The position numbers were made by a program, and so were the translations under genes. From assembly GCF_018780585.1 (NCBI RefSeq), contig NZ_JADMJL010000015.1:23129-87128 (forward strand): DNA of 64,000 nt, written 5' to 3'. The DNA is from Methyloversatilis discipulorum (GTDB lineage Bacteria > Pseudomonadota > Gammaproteobacteria > Burkholderiales > Rhodocyclaceae). Under the pieces are notes generated by a model that had not been told where the DNA came from, did no database searches, and saw only the letters and a list, made by a program, of their open reading frames with translations. Positions within the stretch are counted from its first letter, which is position 1, and the number at the start of each line of letters is the position of its first letter. This document shows positions 1 through 9,127 of this stretch, in pieces.

Positions 1-1
1 C

Positions 2-751
2 AAGGCCTGCCCGACCATCATCGAAACCAGTTCGAAGAAGAAGCTGGCCGGCGAGGAGGTGGGCATTGGCGACGTGTGCTTCATCCGCGACGGCGTGTTC
101 GCGATGGAGCTGGGCGGCCCCGAGGTCGGCCGTGGTTGCGGCGGGCGCGGCATCATCCACGGCTTCGAAACGCTGGAGAAGCTCGGCTTCCACGACTGGG
201 GCTTTGACTACGTGCTGCTCGATTTCCTCGGCGACGTGGTGTGCGGCGGCTTCGGCCTGCCGATCGCCCGCGACATGTGCCAGAAGGTGATCGTGGTCGC
301 CAGCAACGACCTGCAGAGCCTCTACGTCGCCAACAACGTGTGCAGTGCGGTCGAGTATTTCCGCAAGCTGGGCGGCAATGTCGGCGTGGCGGGCGTGGTG
401 ATCAACCGCGACGACGGCACCGGCGAGGCGGCGAGGTTCGCCGATGCGGCCGGCATTCCGGTGCTGGCCACCATCCCGGCCAACGACGACATCCGGCGCA
501 AGAGCGCCAGCTACGAAATCATCGGCCGTCCCGGTTCGCAATGGGCGCCGCTGTTCGAGGAACTGGCCACCAACGTGGCGGAAGCGCCACCGGTGCGGCC
601 GAAGCCGATGACCCAGGACGGCCTGCTCGGCCTGTTCGCCGCCGACGTGACCGGTCGCGACTACGTGATGACGCCGGCCACGGTGGCCGACATGCTGGGT
701 CGCGAAGACGTGGTCCGGCCGTCGCTCGAAGTGGTGTACGACACCGTCTGA
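2..751 (+). CDS. bchX: Chlorophyllide a reductase iron protein, subunit X (C-terminal part)
   Basis: This is the ATP-dependent iron protein that feeds electrons to BchY-BchZ, which reduce ring B of chlorophyllide a in bacteriochlorophyll synthesis. The reading frame is open from base 2, so the N-terminus with its P-loop lies upstream of the window. Visible are the two cysteine motifs GRGCGGRG and DVVCGGFGLP, which in this NifH-like family ligate the 4Fe-4S cluster shared between two subunits. They are set in sequence typical of BchX, which also separates it from the related BchL further on. The stop is followed at once by the ribosome-binding site of bchY, so this is part of a bchXYZ-puf operon. 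bchC probably lies upstream, but that is inference. Confidence 0.95.
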   Translation, partial: KACPTIIETSSKKKLAGEEVGIGDVCFIRDGVFAMELGGPEVGRGCGGRGIIHGFETLEKLGFHDWGFDYVLLDFLGDVVCGGFGLPIARDMCQKVIVVASNDLQSLYVANNVCSAVEYFRKLGGNVGVAGVVINRDDGTGEAARFADAAGIPVLATIPANDDIRRKSASYEIIGRPGSQWAPLFEELATNVAEAPPVRPKPMTQDGLLGLFAADVTGRDYVMTPATVADMLGREDVVRPSLEVVYDTV

Positions 752-761
752 GGTGGCCACC

Positions 762-2309
762 ATGACCGACACAACGCATACACAGGTCATCAACACCGAC
801 GCGCTGTCGGCGCAGCGCCGGCTGGCCGACGGTGACGGTATCGGCTGTCACGCCGGGCGCGAACAGCTGGACGGCGCGGCGCGCGCCGCCGGCAAGAGCG
901 AAACGCTGGACCGCTACGCCGCCGACTATCCGAAGGGCCCGCATGACCAGCCGCAGAGCATGTGCCCGGCTTTCGGTTCCCTGCGCGTCGGCCTGCGCAT
1001 GCGCCGCACCGCGACCGTGCTGTCCGGTTCCGCCTGCTGCGTCTATGGCCTCACCTTCACCTCGCACTTCTACGGCGCCCGCCGCAGCGTCGGTTACGTG
1101 CCGTTCAACAGCGAAACGCTGGTGACCGGCAAGCTGTTCGAGGACATCCGCGAGGCGGTCTACAAGCTGGCCGATCCGGCCCAGTACGACGCCATCGTCA
1201 TCATCAATCTGTGCGTGCCGACGGCCAGCGGTGTGCCGCTGCAGCTGCTGCCGAAAGAGATCGACGGCGTGCGCATCATCGGCATCGACGTGCCGGGCTT
1301 CGGCGTGCCGACGCACGCCGAAGCGAAGGACGTGCTGGCCGGCGCCATGCTGCGCTATGCCCGCCAGGAGGCGGAGCAGGGGCCGGTGCAGGCGCCGCGC
1401 AGCGGCGTCGCCGACCGGCCGACGGTGGCGCTGGTGGGCGAAATGTTCCCGGTCGATCCGGTCATCATCGGTTCGCTGCTCGAACCGATGGGGCTGGCAG
1501 CCGGCCCGGTGGTGCCGACGCGCGAGTGGCGCGAGCTTTATGCCGCGCTCGACTGCGCGGTGGTGGGCGCCATCCATCCGTTCTACACCGCGAGCTTCCG
1601 CGAATTCGAGGCGGCCGGCCGGCCCATCGTCGGCTCGGCGCCGATCGGTCACGACGGCAGCGAAGCCTGGCTGCAGGCCATCGGTCAGGCGGCCAACGTC
1701 GGTCAGGCACAGATCGACGCGGCGAAGAACCGCTTCCTGCCGGCGATACGCGGCGCGCTCGCGGCCAACCCGATCAGGGGTCGCATCACGCTGTCCGGCT
1801 ACGAGGGCTCGGAACTGCTGGTGGCGCGCTTGCTGGTCGAGAGCGGCGCCGACCTGCGCTACGTCGGCACCGCCTGCCCACAGACGCCGCACAGCGCGGC
1901 CGACCGCGAATGGCTGAGCGCGCACGGCGTGCATGTGCAGTACCGCGCCTCGCTCGAACAGGATCTCGCCGCGATGCGCGAATTCCGCCCGGACCTGGCG
2001 ATCGGCACCACGCCGGTGGTGCAGGCGGCGAAGGAGGCGCGCATCCCGGCGCTCTACTTCACCAACCTGATTTCCGCGCGGCCGCTGATGGGGCCGGCCG
2101 GTGCCGGCTCGCTGGCGCAGGTGATCAATGGCGCGATCGGCAACAAGTCGCGTTTCGACACGATGAGCGAATTCTTCGACGGCGTCGGCAGCGGTCACAC
2201 CGGCGGCGTGTGGCAGGACGTGCCGAAGGACAGGCCGGAGTATCGCGCCGCCTACCGCGCGAAGATGGCCAAGCTCGCCCGCGCGCGCAGCGTCGAGGAG
2301 GCGATATGA
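762..2309 (+). CDS. bchY: Chlorophyllide a reductase subunit Y
   Basis: BchY is one half of the NifDK-like catalytic component that, with BchZ, receives electrons from BchX and reduces the C7=C8 bond of chlorophyllide a. The 515-residue product has the normal family length. Motifs such as SGSACCVYGLTFTSHFYGAR include conserved cysteine positions used for the iron-sulfur cluster. The ATG at 762 is preferred over an in-frame GTG at 753 because AGGTGG (751-756) sits five bases before it. It lies between bchX and bchZ, with 34 bases before bchZ. An overlapping ATG at 2306 is not the bchZ start because its frame closes within 15 codons. Confidence 0.95.
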   Translation: MTDTTHTQVINTDALSAQRRLADGDGIGCHAGREQLDGAARAAGKSETLDRYAADYPKGPHDQPQSMCPAFGSLRVGLRMRRTATVLSGSACCVYGLTFTSHFYGARRSVGYVPFNSETLVTGKLFEDIREAVYKLADPAQYDAIVIINLCVPTASGVPLQLLPKEIDGVRIIGIDVPGFGVPTHAEAKDVLAGAMLRYARQEAEQGPVQAPRSGVADRPTVALVGEMFPVDPVIIGSLLEPMGLAAGPVVPTREWRELYAALDCAVVGAIHPFYTASFREFEAAGRPIVGSAPIGHDGSEAWLQAIGQAANVGQAQIDAAKNRFLPAIRGALAANPIRGRITLSGYEGSELLVARLLVESGADLRYVGTACPQTPHSAADREWLSAHGVHVQYRASLEQDLAAMREFRPDLAIGTTPVVQAAKEARIPALYFTNLISARPLMGPAGAGSLAQVINGAIGNKSRFDTMSEFFDGVGSGHTGGVWQDVPKDRPEYRAAYRAKMAKLARARSVEEAI

Positions 2310-2343
2310 CTACGCAGCGAACCCGCACCGGTGAGGTGGCGAC

Positions 2344-3783
2344 ATGCTGATCCTTGACCACGACCGCGCAGGCGGCTACTGGGGCGCGGTCTACACCTTC
2401 ACCGCGATCAAGGGTCTGCAGGTGGTGATCGACGGTCCGGTCGGTTGCGAGAACCTGCCGGTCACCTCGGTGCTGCACTACACCGACGGCCTGCCGCCGC
2501 ACGAACTGCCCATCGTCGTCACCGGCCTGGCCGAAGAACAGCTGGGCCGCGAGGGCACCGAAGGCAGCATGCGCCGTGCGCACCAGGTGCTCGATCCGGA
2601 CCAGCCGGCGGTGGTGGTGACCGGCTCGATCGCCGAAATGATCGGCGGCGGCGTGACGCCCGAAGGCACCAACATCCAGCGCTTCCTGCCGCGCACGATA
2701 GACGAGGACCAGTGGCAGTGCGCCAACCGCGCCATCAACTGGCTGTGGACGCAGTACGGCGCCAAGCGCATCCCTGAACGCAAGCCGCGCGCCCCCGACG
2801 TGAAGCCGCGGGTGAACATCATCGGGCCGATCTACGGCTGCTTCAACACGCCGAGCGATCTGGCGGAAATCCGTCGTCTGGTCGAAGGCATCGGCTGCGA
2901 GGTGAACCTCAGCTTCCCGCTCGGCAGTCATCTGGCCGACGTGCCCAAGCTGGTCGATGCCGACGTCAATATCTGCATGTACCGCGAGTACGGCCGGCTG
3001 CTGTGCGAAACGCTGGAGCGGCCCTATCTGCAGGCGCCGATCGGCCTGCACTCGACCACCCGCTTCCTGCGCGCGCTGGGCGAACTGACCGGACTCGATC
3101 CGGAGCCCTTCATCGAGCGCGAGAAGCACACGACGATCAAGCCGCTGTGGGATCTGTGGCGTTCGGTGACGCAGGACTTCTTCGGCACCGCCAGTTTCGC
3201 CGTGGTCGCCAACGACACCTACGCACGCGGCATCCGCCACTTCCTAGAAGAGGACATGGGTCTGCCCTGCGCCTTCGCGGTGTCGCGGCGCGCCGGTGCC
3301 AAGACCGACAACGACGCGGTGCGCGCGCTGGTGCGCGACAAGACGCCGCTGGTCATGTTCGGCAGCTACAACGAGCGCATGTACATGGCCGAGTGCGGTG
3401 CACGCGGCAGCTACATCCCCGCCTCCTTCCCCGGCGCCATCATCCGCCGCCACACCGGCACGCCTTTCATGGGCTACGCCGGCGCCACCTATCTGGTGCA
3501 GGAGGTGTGCAACGCGCTGTTCGACGCGCTGTTCCACATCCTGCCGCTGGGCAGCGACATGGATCGCGTCGATGCCACCCCGTCGCGGCTCGCCCGTGCC
3601 GACGCACGACCGTGGGACGACGACGCCCAGCGCCTGCTCGATCAGTACCTCGACAAGCAGCCCTTCCTGGTGCGCATCTCGGCCGCCAAGCGGCTGCGCG
3701 ACAAGGCGGAGGAGGCGGCGCGCAGCGCCGACGAACAACGCATCACCGCAGCGCGCGTGCAGCGCGCGCTGGAAACGACATGA
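2344..3783 (+). CDS. bchZ: Chlorophyllide a reductase subunit Z
   Basis: BchZ is the second NifDK-like subunit of chlorophyllide a reductase and completes the active site with BchY. It is 479 residues long, as usual for the family. The N-terminus [16 protein letters not shown] is typical, and the cysteine in [17 protein letters not shown] fits the cluster-binding region. GAGGTGG before the ATG gives a good ribosome-binding site. The gene ends 138 bp before pufB. That gap has a small hairpin (3809-3827) but no recognisable pufQ gene. Transcription probably runs from bchXYZ into puf, as in other purple bacteria with this order, though a separate puf promoter inside bchZ cannot be excluded. Confidence 0.95.
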   Translation: MLILDHDRAGGYWGAVYTFTAIKGLQVVIDGPVGCENLPVTSVLHYTDGLPPHELPIVVTGLAEEQLGREGTEGSMRRAHQVLDPDQPAVVVTGSIAEMIGGGVTPEGTNIQRFLPRTIDEDQWQCANRAINWLWTQYGAKRIPERKPRAPDVKPRVNIIGPIYGCFNTPSDLAEIRRLVEGIGCEVNLSFPLGSHLADVPKLVDADVNICMYREYGRLLCETLERPYLQAPIGLHSTTRFLRALGELTGLDPEPFIEREKHTTIKPLWDLWRSVTQDFFGTASFAVVANDTYARGIRHFLEEDMGLPCAFAVSRRAGAKTDNDAVRALVRDKTPLVMFGSYNERMYMAECGARGSYIPASFPGAIIRRHTGTPFMGYAGATYLVQEVCNALFDALFHILPLGSDMDRVDATPSRLARADARPWDDDAQRLLDQYLDKQPFLVRISAAKRLRDKAEEAARSADEQRITAARVQRALETT

Positions 3784-3921
3784 GGACCGGTCTGGCCACC
3801 GTCCGGAGCGGGCGCAGCACACGCCCGTCCACCCTCTTGCGGGGCGCAGTCAGCCCCGGAAGTCCCCGCCGCGCGGGCGTTGCGCGGCAATGGCCGAAAG
3901 GCCCGTCAGGAGGTAATCGGT

Positions 3922-4155
3922 ATGGCTGATGGCACTAGAAGCGGATCCCTGTCAGGACTGACAGATTCCGAGGCGCGGGAATTCCACGCCATTTTCATGA
4001 CCAGTTTCATCGTCTTTCTGGTCGTCGCGATCATCGCGCACATCCTCGTCTGGAACTGGCGCCCGTGGCTGCCGGGTTCCGAGGGTTATGCGTCGCTGAT
4101 CGAAGGCGTCAGGGCGGCGACCTACTCGGTCATTCCTTACATCTACCAGGCATAG
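3922..4155 (+). CDS. pufB: Light-harvesting 1 beta polypeptide
   Basis: PufB is the small membrane polypeptide that, with PufA, binds bacteriochlorophyll in the LH1 ring around the reaction centre. It has 77 residues: a polar N-terminus ([14 protein letters not shown]), one membrane helix (about 25-45), and the expected chlorophyll-ligand histidine His40 in the A-x-x-x-H context, followed by WRPW. The ATG at 3922 follows a strong AGGAGGTAA site at 3908-3916, which rules out an upstream in-frame start at 3880. After WRPWLPG the protein continues for about 25 residues, which is long for an LH1 beta chain. Confidence 0.93.
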   Translation: MADGTRSGSLSGLTDSEAREFHAIFMTSFIVFLVVAIIAHILVWNWRPWLPGSEGYASLIEGVRAATYSVIPYIYQA

Positions 4156-4165
4156 GAGCGCAGAT

Positions 4166-4366
4166 ATGTGGCGTATTTGGTTGCTTTTCGATCCGCGCAG
4201 ATCACTGGTCGCGCTCTTCACCTTCCTCATGGTGCTGGCGCTCCTGATCCATTTCATCCTGCTCAGCACCGATCGCTTCAACTGGATCGAAGGCCCGAGC
4301 AAGAAACCCGCAGCAACGGCCCAGAGCGCAATGCCGGCTCCGGTCGCGATGCGGACAACGCAGTAA
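4166..4366 (+). CDS. pufA: Light-harvesting 1 alpha polypeptide
   Basis: PufA is the alpha partner of PufB in the core antenna. It has 66 residues, with a typical start [12 protein letters not shown], one hydrophobic helix (about 12-34), the ligand histidine His29 (A-x-x-x-H), and Trp40 in the FNW motif. The C-terminal tail is Ala/Pro-rich and polar, as expected outside the membrane. It begins ten bases after the pufB stop. A strong hairpin follows before pufL, which in Rhodobacter protects the pufBA message and raises antenna over reaction-centre expression. Confidence 0.93.
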   Translation: MWRIWLLFDPRRSLVALFTFLMVLALLIHFILLSTDRFNWIEGPSKKPAATAQSAMPAPVAMRTTQ

Positions 4367-4384
4367 ATGCACTGACGGCAGGAG

Positions 4385-4413
4385 TGCGGGGACCGGGCCT
4401 GCCCGGCCTCGCA
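4385..4413 (+). other. Intercistronic hairpin between pufA and pufL
   Basis: Bases 4385-4397 pair with 4402-4413 around a four-base loop (CCTG). This gives a 12-pair stem with one bulged A and one G-T pair. There is no U tract, so it reads as an mRNA-stabilising element and not a terminator. In other purple bacteria a hairpin at this position slows 3' decay of the pufBA segment and sets the LH1 to reaction-centre ratio; that role here is inferred. Confidence 0.6.
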
Positions 4414-4472
4414 TGAGCGCTGCAGCGCGTCTCTACCGCGGAGGCATCGCGCTTCCGGATAAGGGGGTTGGC

Positions 4473-5297
4473 ATGTCCATGCTCAGTTTCGAAAAAAAAT
4501 ACCGCATCCGTGGCGGGACGCTGCTCGGCGGAGACCTGTTCGACTTCTGGGTCGGCCCCTTCTACGTCGGTTTCTTCGGTGTCACCAGCATCTTCTTCGC
4601 GCTGCTGGGCACACTGCTCATCATCTGGGGCGCCTCGCAGGGCACCACCTGGAATCTCTGGCAGATCAACATCGCCCCGCCCGACCTGAAGTACGGCCTG
4701 GGCATGGCGCCGCTGATGGAAGGCGGGCTGTGGCAGCTGATCACGGTGTGCGCCATCGGCGCCTTCGTGTCGTGGGCGCTGCGCGAGGTCGAGATCTGCC
4801 GCAAGCTCGGCATGGGGTATCACGTGCCGGTGGCCTTCTCGGTCGCCATCTTCGCCTACGTCACGCTGGTGGTGTTCCGGCCGCTGCTGCTCGGCGCCTG
4901 GGGCCACGGATTCCCGTACGGCATCATGAGCCACCTCGACTGGGTGTCGAACACCGGCTACCAGTACCTGCACTTCCACTACAACCCGGCGCACATGCTG
5001 GCGGTGAGCTGCTTCTTCGCCACCACGCTGGCGCTGTCGCTGCACGGTGCGCTCATCCTGTCGGCGACCAATCCGCCGGGTGACGGCGTGGTCAAGACGC
5101 CGGACCACGAGAACACCTTCTTCCGCGATGCCATCGGCTACTCGATCGGCACGCTGGGCGTGCATCGACTGGGTCTTTTCCTCGCGCTGTCGGCCGGCTT
5201 CTGGAGCGCGGTGTGCATCGTCATCAGCGGTCCGTTCTGGACACGCGGGTGGCCGGAATGGTGGAGCTGGTGGCTCAACCTTCCCGTGTGGCGATAA
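4473..5297 (+). CDS. pufL: Photosynthetic reaction centre L subunit
   Basis: PufL is one of the two membrane core subunits of the type II reaction centre. It binds bacteriochlorophylls, bacteriopheophytin and the quinone QA/QB system with PufM. The 274-residue protein has five membrane helices and the diagnostic start [17 protein letters not shown]. Histidines in the [15 protein letters not shown] and GVHRLGLF contexts match the chlorophyll and non-haem iron ligands of the family. The ATG at 4473 is chosen because of AAGGGGG at 4461-4467 and the family N-terminus; a frame extension to 4413 would run through the stabilising hairpin. pufM starts 23 bases after the stop. Confidence 0.97.
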   Translation: MSMLSFEKKYRIRGGTLLGGDLFDFWVGPFYVGFFGVTSIFFALLGTLLIIWGASQGTTWNLWQINIAPPDLKYGLGMAPLMEGGLWQLITVCAIGAFVSWALREVEICRKLGMGYHVPVAFSVAIFAYVTLVVFRPLLLGAWGHGFPYGIMSHLDWVSNTGYQYLHFHYNPAHMLAVSCFFATTLALSLHGALILSATNPPGDGVVKTPDHENTFFRDAIGYSIGTLGVHRLGLFLALSAGFWSAVCIVISGPFWTRGWPEWWSWWLNLPVWR

Positions 5298-5320
5298 CAG
5301 ACGAAAGCGAGGGTGCCATC

Positions 5321-6298
5321 ATGGCCGAGTACCAGAATCTATTCACGCAGGTGCAGGTGCACGCACCGTCCTTCCCCGGTGTTTCGGTCGGTCGTGACGA
5401 CCGCGAACGCACTGGCACGCCGACCCACGTGCATCTGTTCGGTCGCCTCGGCGACGCGCAGATCGGGCCCATCTACCTCGGCTGGTTCGGGCTGGCATCG
5501 CTGATCTGCGGCTTCATCGCCTTCGAGATCATCGGCCTCAACATGATGGCTTCGGTGAACTGGGATCCGATCGAGTTCGTGCGCCAGCTGTTCTGGCTCG
5601 CGCTGGAGCCGCCGGCGCCGCACTACGGGCTGTCGATACCGCCTCTGAACGAAGGCGGCTGGTGGCTGATGGCCGGCTTCTTCCTCACCACGTCCATCCT
5701 GCTCTGGTGGGTGCGCATGTACCGCAGGGCGCGCGCACTCGGCATGGGCACCCACGTGGCCTGGGCCTTCGCTGCCGCGATCTGGCTCTACCTCGTGCTC
5801 GGCTTCATCCGGCCGGTGCTGATGGGTTCGTGGTCGGAGGCGGTGCCCTTCGGCATCTTCCCGCACCTGGACTGGACCGCCGCGTTCTCGATCCGCTACG
5901 GCAACCTGTTCTACAACCCCTTCCACATGCTGTCGATCGCCTTCCTCTACGGCTCGACCCTGCTGTTCGCGATGCACGGCGCCACCATCCTGGCGGTCAG
6001 CCGCTTCGGCGGTGAGCGCGAGATCGAACAGATCGTCGATCGCGGTACCGCGTCGGAACGCGCCGCGCTGTTCTGGCGCTGGACCATGGGCTTCAACGCG
6101 TCGATGGAATCCATCCACCGCTGGGCCTGGTGGTTTGCCGTGCTGTGCCCGCTGACCGGCGGCATCGGCATCCTGCTCACCGGCACCGTGGTCGACAACT
6201 GGTATCTGTGGGCCGTCAAGCATCACGTTGCACCGATGTATCCGGCGGTGTTCGGCACCGTCGTCGATCCCGCCACCGTGCAAGGAGTGCAGCCATGA
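5321..6298 (+). CDS. pufM: Photosynthetic reaction centre M subunit
   Basis: PufM pairs with PufL to form the reaction-centre core. It is 325 residues long, begins [13 protein letters not shown], and has five membrane helices. The [17 protein letters not shown] and [10 protein letters not shown] segments carry the expected ligand histidines for the special pair and the iron, and SIHRWAWW near the end supplies another iron ligand. The ATG at 5321 lies seven bases after GCGAGGG; longer in-frame starts overlap pufL and lack support. The stop codon overlaps the pufC start (ATGA), so the two are translationally coupled. Confidence 0.97.
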   Translation: MAEYQNLFTQVQVHAPSFPGVSVGRDDRERTGTPTHVHLFGRLGDAQIGPIYLGWFGLASLICGFIAFEIIGLNMMASVNWDPIEFVRQLFWLALEPPAPHYGLSIPPLNEGGWWLMAGFFLTTSILLWWVRMYRRARALGMGTHVAWAFAAAIWLYLVLGFIRPVLMGSWSEAVPFGIFPHLDWTAAFSIRYGNLFYNPFHMLSIAFLYGSTLLFAMHGATILAVSRFGGEREIEQIVDRGTASERAALFWRWTMGFNASMESIHRWAWWFAVLCPLTGGIGILLTGTVVDNWYLWAVKHHVAPMYPAVFGTVVDPATVQGVQP

Positions 6299-7386
6299 AC
6301 ACCCTGAAGGCAACACTGCGTGTCGTCGCCATGCTGGGGGCGGGGCTGCTGATCGCCGCCTGCGAGAAACCGCCGATCGACACGGTGCAGCGCGGCGTGC
6401 GCGGCACCGGCATGGTCCAGGTCTACAACCCGCGCATCGTCGAGGGCGAACAGCAGAAGAACGTGGTGCCGGAGCCGATACCGGCGGCGCCGCGCGAGGG
6501 GCAGAAGGCGTCCGAGGTGTTCCAGAACGTGAAGGTGCTGGGTGACGTCAGCGTTGCCGAGTTCACCCGGCTGATGGTGGCGATGACCGCCTGGGTGTCG
6601 CCGGAACAGGGCTGCGCCTACTGCCACAAGCTGGAGAACATGGCCGACGACTCGATGTACACGAAGGTGGTGGCGCGGCGGATGATCCAGATGACGCAGC
6701 ACATCAACGCCGACTGGAAGCCGCACGTCGCCGACACCGGCGTCACCTGCTACACCTGTCACCGCGGCATGCCGGTACCGGCCGAGGTGTGGTTCCAGCC
6801 GCCGCCGCAGAAGCACGCGACGCGTATGGCCGGCTCTAAGATGCAGCAGAACACGCCGGACGCCGCCGTCGCCTACGCCTCGCTGCCCTACGACGCCTTC
6901 ACCCGCTATCTGCAGAAGGGGCAGGAAATCCGCGTCAATGCGGTGACCGCGCTGCCGACTGCGGCGCCTGGCTCGCTGGCCGACACGGAGGGTACTTACG
7001 GTCTGATGATGCACATGTCCGATGCGTTGGGCGTCAACTGCACCTACTGCCACAACAGCCGCGCGTTCGCGCCATGGACCGAAAGCACGCCGCAGCGGCA
7101 GACCGCCTGGCACGGCATACGGATGGCACGCGACCTGAACAACGACTACATGGTGCCGCTGACCGCGACCTTTCCGGCGCATCGGCTCGGGCCGACCGGC
7201 GACGTCGCCAAGCTGAACTGCGCGACCTGCCACCAGGGTGCTTACAAGCCGCTCTACGGCACGCCGATGCTGAAGGACTACCTGGCGCTCAGTGCCCCGG
7301 GCGCACAGGCCGCACTGCCGCCCGCTGCCGCAGCAGCAGCCGAGGCCCCGGCACCGGCCGCCGAGGCGGAGGCGGCGAAGCCCTGA
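6295..7386 (+). CDS. pufC: Reaction centre tetrahaem cytochrome c subunit
   Basis: PufC is the periplasmic cytochrome that re-reduces the photo-oxidised special pair. The 363-residue protein starts with a lipoprotein signal ending LLIAAC, so Cys23 should be lipidated and anchor it to the outer face of the inner membrane. Four CxxCH haem motifs are visible at residues 107-111, 152-156, 249-253 and 309-313, the expected tetrahaem set. The C-terminus ends in an Ala/Pro/Glu-rich tail of about 35 residues that is probably disordered. It is the last gene of the puf operon. Hairpin 7392-7417 follows the stop. Confidence 0.96.
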   Translation: MNTLKATLRVVAMLGAGLLIAACEKPPIDTVQRGVRGTGMVQVYNPRIVEGEQQKNVVPEPIPAAPREGQKASEVFQNVKVLGDVSVAEFTRLMVAMTAWVSPEQGCAYCHKLENMADDSMYTKVVARRMIQMTQHINADWKPHVADTGVTCYTCHRGMPVPAEVWFQPPPQKHATRMAGSKMQQNTPDAAVAYASLPYDAFTRYLQKGQEIRVNAVTALPTAAPGSLADTEGTYGLMMHMSDALGVNCTYCHNSRAFAPWTESTPQRQTAWHGIRMARDLNNDYMVPLTATFPAHRLGPTGDVAKLNCATCHQGAYKPLYGTPMLKDYLALSAPGAQAALPPAAAAAAEAPAPAAEAEAAKP

Positions 7387-7391
7387 TCCTC

Positions 7392-7417
7392 GGTCGGCGC
7401 GCTCAGGTGCGCCGACC
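7392..7417 (+). terminator. Hairpin at the end of the puf operon
   Basis: GGTCGGCGC (7392-7400) pairs perfectly with GCGCCGACC (7409-7417) across an eight-base loop, six bases after the pufC stop. There is no clear T run after it, so it may stabilise the 3' end or act as a weak terminator. Confidence 0.45.
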
Positions 7418-7582
7418 TGACCCCGTTCGGCCGCTCCTGCAGTTCTCCTCCGCGCTGGGCCAGACAGCGCCTCTGCGGGAGCGGATCCGGACACCACGCA
7501 GACAGGGAGCGCGACGCGCTCCCGGATCGCGCAGCGCCCGGGTCGGCTGGCCCCTCCCGCACTCCGCGCAGAGGAGACCGTC

Positions 7583-8032
7583 ATGCAGGTCAGTCAAGTC
7601 ATGTCGTCGGGCGTGCTCAGCGCAGCACCCGGCGACAGCGTCAGATCCGTCGTGATCCACATGCTCAGCCGTCACTGCGGCGCCATCCCGGTGATCGAGC
7701 CGGATGCCCGCATCGTCGGCATCGTTTCAGTGCGCGACATCATGCTGCCGATGTACCCCAAGCTGGGCGAGTACATCCACGATAACGTGGGTACGCGCGA
7801 CTTCCTTGCAATGGAGGAGGGCTACGACCGCGTGCTGACGATGCGGGTCGATCAGGTGATGACACGCAACCCGCTGGTGCTGTCGCCCGAAACGCCGGTG
7901 CTCGAGGCCGCATCGTGGATGGGCGTCAAGAATTTCCGCCGCATGCCGGTCGCGCGCGACGGTAAGCTGGTCGGCATGGTGAGCATCGGCGACATCAACC
8001 GCGGGCTGTTCTTCGCACGCATCGGCGGCTAG
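7583..8032 (+). CDS. Two-CBS-domain protein
   Basis: This 149-residue soluble protein consists almost entirely of two CBS domains (about 7-60 and 88-147). Family-typical segments are PVIEPDARIVGIVSVRDIM and PVARDGKLVGMVSIGDINR. Stand-alone CBS pairs usually bind adenine nucleotides and act as energy or ligand sensors; no partner domain is present. AGGAG stands six bases before the ATG. It sits between the puf operon and the puhE end of the bch operon, on the puf strand, about 200 bp after pufC. It may be co-expressed with puf by readthrough. A role in photosynthesis is suggested only by position. Confidence 0.85.
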   Translation: MQVSQVMSSGVLSAAPGDSVRSVVIHMLSRHCGAIPVIEPDARIVGIVSVRDIMLPMYPKLGEYIHDNVGTRDFLAMEEGYDRVLTMRVDQVMTRNPLVLSPETPVLEAASWMGVKNFRRMPVARDGKLVGMVSIGDINRGLFFARIGG

Positions 8033-8090
8033 GCGGACCGTCCCAGCGCCGGTCGATCGGCTGGTGCGGTCGGCGCCGGGACCGGGTTGT

Positions 8091-8178
8091 TGTGGGAGGG
8101 GTCTTCCGACCCCGACATCGGCCTGGATCGAAGCCCGCGGACAGCGAAAGCCCTGTCGCGGCCAAGGCCGCTCCCACA
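8091..8178. repeat. REPIN-like repeat, copy 1
   Basis: This unit starts TGTGGGAG and ends CTCCCACA, so its ends are inverted repeats. The right arm reads GCGGCCAAGGCCGCTCCCAC, which resembles the REP arms common in Pseudomonas and other proteobacteria. Internally it shares GCGGACAGCGAAAGCC with copy 2. Its first 35 bases match 54324-54358 with two differences. It has no coding content. Confidence 0.7.
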
Positions 8179-8214
8179 AAAAGCACGCTGTGTCGGTGGC
8201 ACGAGCACGGTTGC

Positions 8215-8300
8215 TGTGGGAGCGAGCTTGCTCGCGATAAAGGCCTTGATCGGACGCAGCGGACAGCGAAAGCCCCGTCGCAGCCAAGGCTGCTCCGACA
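8215..8300. repeat. REPIN-like repeat, copy 2
   Basis: This is a second unit of similar length, 36 bp after copy 1. It begins TGTGGGAGCGAGCTTGCTCG and ends near CTGCTCCGACA, and shares the internal GCGGACAGCGAAAGCC block. Tandem REP pairs of this kind often sit between convergent operons. Here they lie between the CBS gene and puhE, where they may also form transcription-ending or message-stabilising structures. Together with copy 1 they account for most of the 295-bp gap at 8033-8327. Confidence 0.65.
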
Positions 8301-8327
8301 AGGGGGAAGCGCCCGACCGCCGTCGAG

Positions 8328-9122
8328 TCAGAGCGGCTTCACCTCTTCCCGACCGCGTGATTTCAGCCCCCAGTTCCAGATCGCGTTGAACGGCAGCGGC
8401 AGCACCATGAAGAGGTGCTCGACCACCGCCAGGCCGGCCATCGTGGCGAGCAGGGTGAGGGCCACGGCGTCGGCGCTGCCGGGCGCTGCCGCGGCAGCGT
8501 GGCCGATCAGTTCGCCGGTGAGCGCGCTGCCGGCGACGATGGACAGCGGCCACAGCGCATTCATGCGACGCCGGCGGAAGAAACTTTTCAGGTAGAGCAG
8601 GTGCGGCGGCAGGAATTCCTCGCTGAAGTTGCGCACGCCGAAATGCAGGTTCAGCTTGGCCGACAGCCGCATGCCCCAGAGCAGCAGATAGCTGTGCAGC
8701 GCGGTGGCGTTGGCGGCGTCCAGGGTGAGCAGGTAGATCAGCAGCGCGCCGCCGGCGATGGCCAGCTCGTGATGGATGATGGCCTCGGTCGCGTGACGGA
8801 AATGCGCGAGGCCGTCGCAACCCGCGGCGCAGGCGTGCTTGCGCGGGCCGGTCACCCAGCCCATCAGGAAGCTCATTTCCATCCAGCCCCACACCACCAG
8901 CGCGCTGGTGAAGCCGCAGTAGCTGCCGAGGGCGCTGTCGAGCCGTGCGCTGTGCTGCAGGCCGACCAGCGCGGCGATCGCCAGCACGCTGGCCACCGTC
9001 ATGCTGATGCGGAAGGTGCGTCGCGGCAGGCCGTCCAGATAGAGGATGACACCGGTCGCCGCCCACCACAGCGCCAGCGCGTAGAGCAGGGGCAGCGCCC
9101 AGCCGGGCAGGGCGCCGTCCAT
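8328..9122 (-). CDS. puhE: Photosynthetic complex assembly protein PuhE
   Basis: PuhE (DUF3623 family) is an integral membrane protein needed for normal assembly of the reaction-centre/LH1 core. The 264-residue product has about seven hydrophobic segments and family-like stretches such as MEMSFLMGWVTGPRK and KLNLHFGVRNFSEEFLPPHL. It is the last gene of the 12-gene minus-strand operon. The ATG at 9122 is used, but a GTG at 9131 overlaps the acsF stop as GTGA and would add three residues; neither has a strong ribosome-binding site. REPIN-like repeats lie just beyond its 3' end. Confidence 0.9.
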   Translation of the reverse strand: MDGALPGWALPLLYALALWWAATGVILYLDGLPRRTFRISMTVASVLAIAALVGLQHSARLDSALGSYCGFTSALVVWGWMEMSFLMGWVTGPRKHACAAGCDGLAHFRHATEAIIHHELAIAGGALLIYLLTLDAANATALHSYLLLWGMRLSAKLNLHFGVRNFSEEFLPPHLLYLKSFFRRRRMNALWPLSIVAGSALTGELIGHAAAAAPGSADAVALTLLATMAGLAVVEHLFMVLPLPFNAIWNWGLKSRGREEVKPL

Positions 9123-9127
9123 CGCGC

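Noticed and set aside
519..2198. A 559-codon minus-strand frame across bchX-bchY
   Set aside because: It lies wholly opposite conserved bchX and bchY coding sequence and is Arg/His/Ala-biased without recognisable domains.
2306..2350. ATGA overlap at the end of bchY as a possible bchZ start
   Set aside because: The frame from 2306 stops at 2350; bchZ is in another frame and starts at 2344 with its own ribosome-binding site.
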